The notes under the pieces: generated by a model
Database searches by the model: none
What the model saw: only the letters and a program-made list of their open reading frames with translations
What the model was told of the DNA's origin: nothing
Shown: in pieces, positions 46,150 to 58,100 of the stretch
How the letters are laid out: each line of letters opens with the position of its first letter
Numbering within the stretch: position 1 is the stretch's first letter
Position numbers and translations under genes: made by a program
Assembly (NCBI RefSeq): GCF_001949145.1
Contig: NW_019091458.1
Location: 708,039-772,038, forward strand
Source of the DNA: Acanthaster planci
Lineage: Eukaryota; Echinodermata; Asteroidea; Valvatida; Acanthasteridae
Length of the DNA stretch: 64,000 nucleotides
Reading direction: 5' to 3'

Positions 46150-49100
46150 GTAAGTTAGTCCGAGTAACCTGGACCCTACAAATCGCCCTTTAGACATTTG
46201 GACATGGTCGGGCGATTGTAGGGTCCAAGTATCTTTCATTGGATTTCCATTGCATTAATTTATTTCACTCAAAATAGCTCTTACCCCGAATCAAAATCCT
46301 TTGAATTCACCTCCAAAACAGTCCTTAAACTGTCTACAGAAAATACTGGTCTAATGCGTCCAGTTTCGGATTAGCTATGATGCAGCCTAGGCCTTAGTGA
46401 GGATCGGAGATTCCAATAATTATGGCAAGGTTTACTCACATTTGGGAAGAAAGAGAAATTTTTCCTTCAATCAGAAATGCCCTTGTCCTCAAGCTCGAAG
46501 TCGCATCCTGTTCAAAGAGAGATTAGAACTGTGTTAACTGTAAATTAACCTTTTTTTCTGGTAGCCAGGACCAGTAGCAGTACTTCAAAATTTCCACTAG
46601 TCGTGCTGAAAGTTTGGTGGTCCTACCAGAACTGCACACGCAGCTGCATTGAACAATCCTTGTTTAGGGCATAGGCCCCAACAATTTTTTTTTTTTATTT
46701 TGCCTGATCAGGCAGGCCATGTCATAACTTTGTTTGCCCAAGTTGGATCGACACTTGCCCAAGATTAATCGGAATCCACAATTATAATGGTGATTTAACT
46801 TAGGCCCACTGCAAGCACACTGTCTTTTATTAGGCCAAAAACTCACTGTGTTTCTAATTACATGCCTTTCCAAAATGGTGTCGGTAGGTCGGAATATTCT
46901 TTTGTTTTGGGGGCCAATTTTGTTTGCTGATTGAATGGCATCAATGGGGACAACAGCTTCCAATTTTATCTCAAAAAATGATGAACACCTGTCTTAATCC
47001 ATGTAAAGATTTCTACAGGCAACAATTCACGTGAATTATGGACAATTCACACAGTGCTACTCAGCCAATCACGACATCAAACTGTCCAACAATGTCCGTG
47101 GATCGCGTAGTAAGCATGCATGATGCATCCAGACAAGCGGGAAATAAACCTTGTGCCACGAGCAGAACAACATCAAATTAAACGCAGAAAATACAACCAT
47201 AAACCAAGAGACCAAATTCTGTGAATTTACTTGCAAAAATCCTTTTGCAGTATCGATGTCTTTTCGACCTACAGCCTTAGGATTGCATCTGTGATGTGTA
47301 CGGCCGAGGTAGAGTGTACATGTACAGTACATTCAGTAAATGTACAGACAGACTGGTTCCGGTTGCTACATTATCATCACACATTCGTTTGCATGGGCCT
47401 GGCGCAGCGGGAACCAGAGCAGCTTCGTTTAACGCATTGAGCTTAGTGCATGTGTTTTCACCACTGCAACAGCAAAACGTGAATGGGAATGGAAACAGGT
47501 TTTTTTTTTTCAAAAATTGCAAATGTAAGTTGGAAAACATATAAAAACAAGCATTTTAACATGAGAAAAGGTTATGGAAAGTTGTTTTGTGAAGACAGAA
47601 AAGACATCAACTGACCCACCGGACCACCAGTCTTATTAGATCGGCTGGTCCACTGGACCACCGTTAATTTCGACCCCTGCCCTGGAGACAACACAGCGCA
47701 CCCAGCCTAGCGAACCATTCACAAAAAGCATGCCATGTTGGCAAATGCACGTTGACCACTTCTTCCTGAGTACCACAATGTCCAGAGTACAGTTTCGGTG
47801 TGATCACATGTGCCGGACATTGCGGCACTCAGGAATCAGTCATTGGCACGTTTGTGTGTGCCGACACGGCATACCTTTTGTGAATAGTCCACTAGGCTGG
47901 CGTGATGTTTGATGTCGTCTCCAGGACATTAACACAGTTCAAATCGCTTTTTGAACAAGATGGCGACTTTGAGCTCAGCATTTTCGATTTGAAGGGGAAT
48001 TTTTTTCCCAGATGTGAGTACACCTTACCATCATTATTGGAATCTCTGATTCTCCCGTAATCCAAAGCCGAGCTGTCAACAAGTGTCAACACACACAAGT
48101 AGTGTCGTCAAAGTGCCAACAACTTGAAAATATCCTCTAAAGATTTCAAAATGGTTGCATCATATTTTGCAGACTCTAGCATGTCCCACTGTATAAGAGA
48201 AACAGCGAGTGTTCTTCCAGATTCATGCAGGAAAAGGAAAATTGTACACAATGTATGGGGGCCGCCATCTTTCTTTTCTCTGCCGTCCACGTGAAAACAA
48301 GATAGCAGCCAGTTGGGCTACACGAGCAGAATGACTTTGTCGCTCAAATTTCCACAGTCGAAAATCATTTTAGATAAATGTGATATGGTATATGATAATT
48401 AGAAGCCTAATTGATATAAATATAAATTGCTTGCATCAATATTCTTGAATAACTTGTTGATGCTCACTGACGCTCATTGATGCTAAATAGCTTTTTTGGT
48501 AATTCCAGAAATTAGGGGTTCAAAAGTGTGACATTTTTGTGTCCCTGTTACATCTTACCTTTGTTATTTGAAATGGAAATATCACTGGAATTGATTTCAA
48601 ACTTTTATTATTTGTTTGACAAGTAATTTGCATTAATTCATCACTCTTGGAAATTACAAAATCTATTGTGAACTTACAAAATCACATGTCAGATGTGACA
48701 GGGACACGAAAAAAATGGACCCCAAATTTCTGGAGTTACCCATATATTGATCTCATAAAATGTCTCATAAAACATTGGAATCAGTGGTCTTAGTGGAATG
48801 TCCCTGGACCTTGTTAACATCAAAACATTAGTAAATGAAATGAAATAAAATTTCAAACAGAAGGAATGGATGTTTGAGTCAATCCTAGAAAGTGCAGGAA
48901 ATGCAGACACTATGTAGACGTACAAGGTCCACCATCTACACACGATTTTCTGCTCTCTGAAAAACAGTTTTAGAAGAATTTCAGCATTTGGCTTGTAGGC
49001 TTACATATGCATAAATAACAATAAAAATGCATGTACATGCTAGAAACCATTGCAGATGTACAAGTCCTTGAAGTAGCTGTGGTGCATATGAACACATCTG

Positions 49101-52100
49101 TCCTACATACACCTGGCACTTTCAAGCTATTCTCATGTTGTGCAGTTGATTATGTGTAACATTTTTTCGAAGGTTGATTAAAAAATCCTATCACTTTCAA
49201 AAGCTTAATTACATGGAATTTATAATGGGATGCAAACTCATCAAAAATAACCATATTTAGAAATATAGGAAAGGTGTGAAAACGGCAGTTTAGTAAACAT
49301 TCTGTTGGATAATATAAAAATGTAAAAATTGAAATGATGAAATTATAAGAATTTCACTTGGACAATTCTTTTTTTTCTCCCTTTCAACACATTTGTGCTT
49401 GATGCAACAGATATTGTTTTAATAAATGTACATGTATGTTTGGTCCTGAGAGAGACTGAGGGTCAATACTGCAACTCTTTAGTCCTTTTGTCAAACAAGA
49501 TATTTCTCAGAGATTTGTAATAATTCTATTATTTCTTTTTGTTCCCTACCAAACAGCTGAAATGCTATCTGAACGTGGGTGAACTTGATATTCGTTACGT
49601 GGATGATGAAAATGATGAGGTTAGTGTTTGCTTCCTGCTTGGCTTGGCTTTGTTGCAGTTCGGATGAATAAGTATGGGTGTTTCTGCCAGACAGTGATTA
49701 ATTTGCATGGCAGCATTTGTCCATTGATACATGTAGAGACTGGTAACACCATCCATGACGACGTACTTTCATTTGTGGGAAGGAATTTGAAGGAAATTGA
49801 AGTGGGAACTAGACAAGACAGTCCAGTATAACATCTAGATGGCCATACCAGAGTGTATGCGCATAGACTCTGGGTCCAATGTGGCAAAGCCCCTAACGTA
49901 GCTCATCCCCTATCATTGTGTACTTTGATGTTTTGTTTCTCGTGCCTTGGTAATATTGAGCAATATTGCTACCTCATATTTCCCAGTGAGTGAAATGTCG
50001 TCAAGCTCTTAACATTCATGCTCATAAATCTTTGAGTTCATGTACCCACTACAAAGTTGCAGTGAAATTCTTTTATTGCTAAATTTTCTGAGGACTACTG
50101 TAAAAAGTGACAGAAAGTGAAATTGCTGTTGTAAAATTGCAGTAGCAAGTCTTTAATCATTTGTCGGCATCAGTTTATTCATAAAGCAAGTATAGCGGTT
50201 TAAGTTGGGAATGCATTCATGTCTGCTTGAGTTTCTTTGTGTTCAAGTTAATCTCATGTACATTATCAGTCTTTACCCTGGATTTTCTGTGTAAAAAAAA
50301 AAAACAAAGCAAGACCATGTCATGCTAATTTCAAACAATAGATAAATTTGCTGGACTTGTTCAAGCTTACAATGTATAAGTCCAAATTTTATTATTATTT
50401 TGAAAATATAGATTTTGAACACATTTACCGTCAAAATCAATACCATTTAGAATCTTTGTCATTGGACAGAATGGCCAACAATGGAACAGATTCCTGATCT
50501 AAATTTGGATCTTTTGATATGGTAATATCCATCCATCTCTGGTTGAAATCAACCACAGCCTATTTGGTCTTTGTCTTGGAATTCCCATAGTTCTTGTGTT
50601 AAGTGTTTTAAATGATACAATGTGTCTTTGTTCTTCTCCCTAGGTGTGCCTCAGCTGTGAAGGTGAGTCCTTTTTTTCAGTCAGAACGTATTTTCATGTT
50701 GGAATATATTTTCTAAATTGTTTTGTTTGGCTGTGAATTCAGGGAAATTTACTATACAGGATATGCAGTACACATGTACTGATGTGTGTTCAGAAAACAT
50801 ACACAGATTCCCCGGTAGCTGGATATTTTTCATGGGATGTAACGACCTTTGACATTTTTCCCTTGGCAGAATGTACATGTATGTACATGTGCATGCTTTG
50901 TAACTAACTGAGATACATGTATTTTTGATATTTTACTTAGGCATTTTATGTTGTAAATATATCATGTAGATGTACATGAATGCTATAATGTCAGCATCAT
51001 GTATGCACTTTTTGGGGGTTTTATGCAACAGAAGTTAGTTTCATCAACTGCCAACTTTAACTCTCTGTATAAACAAAGATTGCATCATCTGTACAGGTGT
51101 CTTTGTCCATTGTGCATTATTTGACCTCCAGATTTTTCTATAACTTAGAAGGCACAAAGAGGCCTGCTTGGGATGAATTCTCTTTGTTCGTGAAGTCCGT
51201 GCAGTCTCAATGGCTTATAATCAGAGCGTACATGCATAACTGCGCACACAGTAGAGACAGTGCTTAATAAAACATGTGGGTAGGCCTTCACTGTGTTCAG
51301 GGGACAAGTTTTTGGGGAGGCAAGATTTGTCTGCAGAGCATTTTGGGTTTCCACAACATCTACATGTATATTTCGACATGTGTATATTACCCCCACAACC
51401 ATTAAACAAGTTTGTGTGTGCTTTATTTTGTCTACATGATTCAACAGTGAAAGAATCTTGCCAACAAGCGCAAATTACATTTATAACTTACCTTCATTTT
51501 TGGATTAAAAGTTATGCCCACTTTGTAAACGTATTTATGATAATATGCTGGTATCATTACGTTGTTGATTGCGCATCTTCAATCTTGGTCATTAGTTTTC
51601 ATTTTAGCTTTTGTCTTACGGCATAGCAGAAGGTACATGAAATTTGTCTTTCTGTCGTATTTTACATGCAAACGTTCATGTATGTACAGTATCCATTTTG
51701 TAATGATTTACCCCATAATAATATGGAGCATACAGTTTGTACATGTATGTGCTGGGAGATTGTGACATGTGGTTACATGTACAGTGTATTGCAGGCATGT
51801 ACTAGTACATGTTGACACAGGTACATGAGTATGAAATAGTGCCCTTTAAACAATGCAGACTGGTTGTGAAATGGTAAAATGTTAACTGAAGTATAAAACA
51901 TGTACTTGATACGTCATTGTTCAGCATAAACACTGGTCTTGTAACTGTTTACAAGAACTGGACATTGATCTTGAGAAAACTGGGACTGTAAACATGAACT
52001 TTTCCCAGGTACATGTTTGTTGAATTGTGGGAAAAATATGTTAACACCAGGTTTTGATAATTTTCGGGGAAAATCTATGGACGCACCAGCATCTGTGAAT

Positions 52101-55100
52101 TGCAAATTAGACAACAAAACAACAGGAAAAAACAAGACAACACCTCAAGGTTAAGAAAATATTTAGAATAAAAGTTCTTACCTGTATGTAAACTTTTCAT
52201 GTTTTAGGGATTTAGACATTAGTTTTTAATACTTTAAAGCTTTACATTCTCGGTAGAAATTTGTATACTTCTTTGAAAAGTGACTTTATTGTGCCAAAGT
52301 TTAAAAACTCAGGGCTGTTTGCAGGTGGATTACATTCGTAAACTACTTAGCTTTGGACCAATGAAAAAAAAGACTGGTTCGGTATTTAAGAATGAATTCA
52401 TTCTCTTTGTAAAGCAGTTTATGGAAATTAAGTAGATTATGACTGAACAGGTGTTATTCTGTTCAGGCACTGTGCAAAATTCACAGTGGGTCATTTGAAT
52501 TCACTGATCAGTTGGAGCAACTTACATGTATGTACATATCTGTACATGCATTGTGTACATTGATACACATGTCTAGTGACTCATTGTTTCCAGGTTAGGT
52601 AAGTTTGTTGCAGGGTTTAGAGATCTGGGTTGTTGGAAACTCATTCTTGCATTACAATTTGCAGTACAGGTTTGGATTGTTTAACATTAGGTGCTTTTTA
52701 AAGCTCAATATACTTAAAGAGATTGCACATACTGTATAATCTGTGAAATGCTCCTTCAGCTGGGTGCATGACTGCTATGTTGAAATTATACATGATAGAT
52801 TTCAATTTGAAAACTTTTTCTGAACATTGTTCTGTTATTTTTTTAGATAATTAACCAGGAATGGTCAGTTTCCAAAACTTTATTTAATGTACAATTCATT
52901 CAATGTTTTAAATGAGAAAAATTGTACAATGGAGGCTTGTTTTGAGCAGATTCAAATGAAAAGCGTCAGACATCTTACAACGATTCAAAAAGTAAATTAT
53001 TCATTACAAAATTTAAAAGGAATAGAAATTTTCAACAGGGCAAGAAGTATTGCTTGTCGCTTAAATCTTGCTAAGTTGTGGCTGGAGATATGGTGCTCAA
53101 CTGGAAATGAGAAGCTTTTATGGGGATTATAATGAACAATTGTGTGTGTTATTTCAACTGATTTTGTAAGGTTTGTTCATCAACAGTTTGCCGGTCGGTA
53201 CGATCAAATAATCAGATATTTTATCAAATTGAAGGTTGAAGATTCGAAGACTGAATTATTCGAATTGACTCTGCCCTAAATATAGCCCTTCATGCACCAC
53301 TGTGTACGCCATGTATTCACCATCAGTCTAATGATTATGAGTCACCAACATATTGCTAACCATTGTGCAACTAGTTTGGGGTATTAACATGTTTGCAGAC
53401 AGTGCACGTGTATGGCACGTACATGTACATGTATCTCACTAGAGCCAATCATATTGGCTGTAGTGAGTGGCTCTAATCGTAACAAAGTCAAAATTCCACT
53501 GGGCATTTGGGGTTATTTTTGGCTGTGGGGTCCTTTTCACTCCCTTGATGTGCATCTTGCACATCAAGGGAATTGAGTTCCGTACTGCACATGTATACAT
53601 GTATACATTTTCACATGTAATTGTACATGTACATGTACCATGTACCAGAGTTCATCCTGTGCAGTGTACCAGCTACCAGAAATGGTGTACCTGTCTCTCT
53701 TTTCAACAGGATGATACACGCTGAGGTCACACTTTTCAATTTGTGATACATGTACAATGTAGCTGTTGCTGGGTTCATGTACATGCATGCATTTATACAA
53801 GTTCACTTACAATGTATGCAACCATTGGACTTGCTTTTTTAATGGTGTTTACTATTTTTGAGTTTCTAAGCAGCTTTTTTTCTCCACTCCTTTTTTTATT
53901 TTGAAGTGGAAATGTTTGGCTCATTATATTTTGCCGCCAATTTCACGAAACGTGGCTTCTCTTTGAACTATGCATAAGCCTTGCGCTACAAATTTATGCC
54001 AAAGCTGAGCAATATACTTTCGTTTGATTTCACGAAAAGTTGCGTAGCTGCACCACGTTTAATTAATGATAAGTTTCTCGAATGAGGACGGAAATGGCTT
54101 TTACGACGGCTGTTCTTTTCCAGTATAACATCAGTCATCAAACAGACCTTGAATCACCTCCACCTGCCATCTTGAAAAAGTTTTCAGGTTTTCCTTGTCT
54201 GAACCGGACAGAAAATCTTGTATTTTTTCTCACAGCCAAACGACTGTCTCTTTACTGTCTACAACAAAATTGTACGTTTCTTGTATAAGCCTTAAGTTCA
54301 GCAATGATGAGGCTTACCCGAACACAGTAAGCTAGTCAAATCATGAATTTTTGCTTCTTATGGCGCAACATGTGCCACCGTAAATGAAGGCATAAGTTAT
54401 GCCATAATTTGTTGCGTAAGTTGTGGACTTCCGCAATGCATAACTTTCGTGAAATCGCTATTAATTTGTTGCACAACTTATGCAGTAAAATGTGGCGAAA
54501 GTGAAACTACGCTATTGTGTAAAGTTTCGTGAAATCGGCTGCTAGTAATTGAAATACCGAGTTTGTGGTCAAAGTTCACGCAGTTTACAGCATAACAAAG
54601 TAGCTTTTTGGATTGAGGAAATCCTGCACTGTTTCATATTTCTTTTTTAATGACACATGTAAATACACATTCATGAAGTATTTACACACACATTAGAACC
54701 AATCACATCAATGGTTTTCACTTGCCTGGTATTAATAAGCTCAATTGGTTTTGAAGAATGCAATTTATAGACAGCTATAATGAAAGTGAACTAAAATATT
54801 GAACAGGTTTTGAGAGGGAACAAATGAGAAAAAATTAAACAAACTTAAAAAACACAGATCTGTGAAAAAGGGATATAGCAGTGAACAGTTTTTCATCTGT
54901 TTGATGATTGTTTTTATTCTACTTGCAGGGGAATTGACTGAGGCAAAGAAAATTGCCCAGAAACAGCAGGATGTGCTCTGTCTGAAGATAGCCTGCAAAC
55001 CCGCGGCTTCGACAACATCAAAGCCAGCAGAAAAAAGTAGTTCCAGCAATTGTGCCGAGCCTGTGGAAACATCAGCTCCAGAGCCACAGGTGCAGTGTTG

Positions 55101-58100
55101 ATCCACACAGATTTTGGCTTCAGTCATTTTTCTCTTCATTCACAGTCAAAGATGCATGCACTCACTGCCTGTTGTAGGGTCTGTCCATGTATCCATATAA
55201 GTCGATGAATTGTGACCCACCATCCCAAAACCAGGCTGAAGTAGGTAACTTCATAACTCTAAAATAGTGGAACTTCCACTGTTCAGATGTTGGTGGCAGT
55301 TTACAACTATCACTACCTGTAAGAAGCTCACTGCAGACAGAATTTCAATTTAACATGGATCACTTTAAAATATAAAAAAAGCTAAAGGAGGGGAATTGTC
55401 CAACATGACAAATACCGACTTCAGCCTGGTTTTGGGATGGTGGGTCACAGTTGATACCACTTTAAATTGATATTATTGATCATGTTAGGTTAGCAGCAGA
55501 ATAAATCTTCAGTTTGAATAAATGTAATTGTTACATTAATTTTGCAACGTAGGGGCACGCTGTGTTTGGGTTTGGAAATCAAAACACTGCAAAATCACGA
55601 GCGCTAATGTCTGATCCATGTGCTGGCAGTCTGCTGGATTTCACAGCCTCCTCTGCCTAGCTAGACCATTGAAAATATCATTTTCATGATTCTGCATACC
55701 AGTCTTTCCTGAAGGGGTTTTGTCATTAATGGATGTATAACAAACAAGTCAAACTGTGTGTAACAATTCTGTATTTCTTCTTGTACTGCATCATATGCAC
55801 GAACATGTGCTGCTGGCCCTGCTGCATGAACCAGAAACTGGGACAGTGACAGTGATTAGTCTAATTCAAAGCCAAGTGTCCATTGCGCTCATATGATTAC
55901 CACAAAGAGCCAGGGATTGGATTGTTAGTGTTCAGGCTACAGTAGACTGTATTTGCGGTATCCTCAATTTAGTGGTACTCCTTGAATGTTCAGTATAAAT
56001 TTGAAACCCTTAATGGATGGTACCAGGTGAATTTGGGGGTCGGAATGAAATCATTGAATATAGTCTGGTTCTTTGAATTTAACGTTTTCAAAGAAATACA
56101 CTACATTAGGTAATATGACTGAAATTGGCCCCGCTAATAGGGCCTATTGGTTGAGCAGTAGCAATCAGAAGACTTGATAGTGGTGTTGGCGTACTTTGTG
56201 ATTTGTGAACTGTATCCCAGTATGAAAGGACAAAGTGCAATGGGGAGTATTGACTCATCAAAAAGCTTTGCAGTCTGTTTACATTTGTCTATGATTGTTT
56301 TTTATTAGTTGAACAGAACAGAGGTTCGGCACAGGCATTTTGAGTTATTTATAATATTCTATTATCCTGAAGTTTATGAAGTGTGTCTCCTGGGAAAACA
56401 GCTTTGAGTTATCTGATTTTGAGTCACAGAGAACAGCCTGAATAGCTAGTGACTAGCTTGTGTAAGGACAGTGAAATGCCCCTTTTGCTCAAAGGCTGAG
56501 ACCCAGGTGTGAATGTGCTGCAGGCTGTAAAGTGTTTATGGGTCTAATTTATTGTGTGGAAGGGAAAACCTAATAACAATGAAGAGTGACAAGGCCACAA
56601 ACCCTAGTCTCCTCTCAAGGCTAAGATTAAGCAAGTTTTTGACATAAACAAAGTTAAGACTTTCACATTAGTGTTATATTTTGAAGTTTCTCCTAAAGTT
56701 AATGTTTTTCTCTAATTTTGAGAGTTTAAGCTTCTCAGAACTTTTTCTTCTCAAAATAACGTCCTAATGTTTTGAGAATTTTAGTCACGGGAAGGACGCA
56801 TTTAAGAGCATGCATTTGATTGCAGTATTGTTGTAAATTTTGTTTGATGGTTGTCAGTTGAAAATATGTGATTTCAAATGATTTCTTGAATTGGGTGTCT
56901 GGATTAGTAAGCCCTAATACCTTAATTATTTGCAAGATTTCTGTGATGTCTTGGTTTGTGCATCTAGGCATCACTCTTTAAGACGAACCCTAGAGTCCCT
57001 GTGCAGTGCTCCACTCTACGAGGCACTTGTGACCTCAGCAGCGACAGCAGCAAGAAAGGTTCTTACTACGCAGACCTGGTCAGCACTTCTGGCCAGATGC
57101 AAGCAGCCAAGAAACTCCAGCAACAGGCAGTCAATGCCTGTCAGCCATCACCTGAGAGAAACGAGGCACTCACCATGCTCATGCCAGCAATACCCCTGAG
57201 CGGAGAGTCGCAGCCTGGACAGACGGTTGGCAGCGAGACGCCTGCAGCAGCATTGGCCTCTGATACAGCAGTCCCAGAAGAAGTGAGTCGGGAAACACAG
57301 AGAAGCACACAGCTACTTCCCCACCATTGCAGGATCTTAGACTTTTGAAATCATAACTGTAGTTTGGAATATGTGCATGTTTCCACCTGGGATTGAATTT
57401 TTACCAATTTGATAGAGCCCACTGATTTCTCAGACCCCAGGGTAGTCCTTGCTTTCAGAACCTTATGTTATATGTGTATGTCTTCAACTTCCAAAATTGG
57501 TAAAAATGTCACATTTTCTGGCAGCCTCCTCTACAAAATGACTTCTCAATCTTCCATAGTGTAAAAAGAAAATTTCCCATGACTGTAGAGATAATTATGG
57601 ACTGACAAACATCTCAGACTTTTTAAAAAAGGGGGTTATACTAATGAACAAAGAAATTGACTGGAGCGGGATTTGAACCTGCAACCTCCAGAGTACTGTA
57701 CGATGGGAAGAGCCACTAATGTAGGGATGGATAGCTCAGTTGGTAGGGTACCGGTATGGTATTCCAGAGGTCGCAGGTTCAAATCCTGCTCCAGTCAATT
57801 TCTCTGTTCATCTGTATAAATATATGTAAGCACCCAGTCAGTTTCCCTATATAGTTTGTTTCATAAAAAATAGACTGACAGAAAAATGTAGAAGTGTCCT
57901 AAATGTAAGGATTGCCAACCATAGGTCTAAGTTCAGACCAAGCTGATTAAAAACCAACCTTAAATTACTCATTGATGTTTGCCTCATGAATAATTCACAA
58001 AATATATCCTTGGTACCAAGCAATACAGGGATTGCACTTTAAGTTTTTCAATGGTTCCTTGCAGTGTTAAAAGAATAGTTGCCCAGTACCAGCTGCGAGG

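Larger units (their letters stand above)
46150..49556 (+). other. NBR1 intron 1 (3.4 kb)
   Basis: Contains a hairpin 22 bases after the donor (46171-46226), a fold-back element (47681-47925) and a MITE-like element (48498-48740). No exon seen. Confidence 0.75.
50663..54928 (+). other. NBR1 intron 3 (4.3 kb), rich in TGTACATG words
   Basis: Contains very many TACATGTA/TGTACATG words between about 50870 and 53810, a perfect 13-bp hairpin (53542-53570) and a 0.6 kb inverted-repeat element (53933-54540). No exon seen. Confidence 0.75.

Noticed and set aside
57725-57798. Functional tRNA-Thr gene
   Set aside because: The T-arm is good, but acceptor, D-stem and anticodon stem have mismatches and the sequence is part of a palindrome, so it is a pseudogene or SINE-like element.
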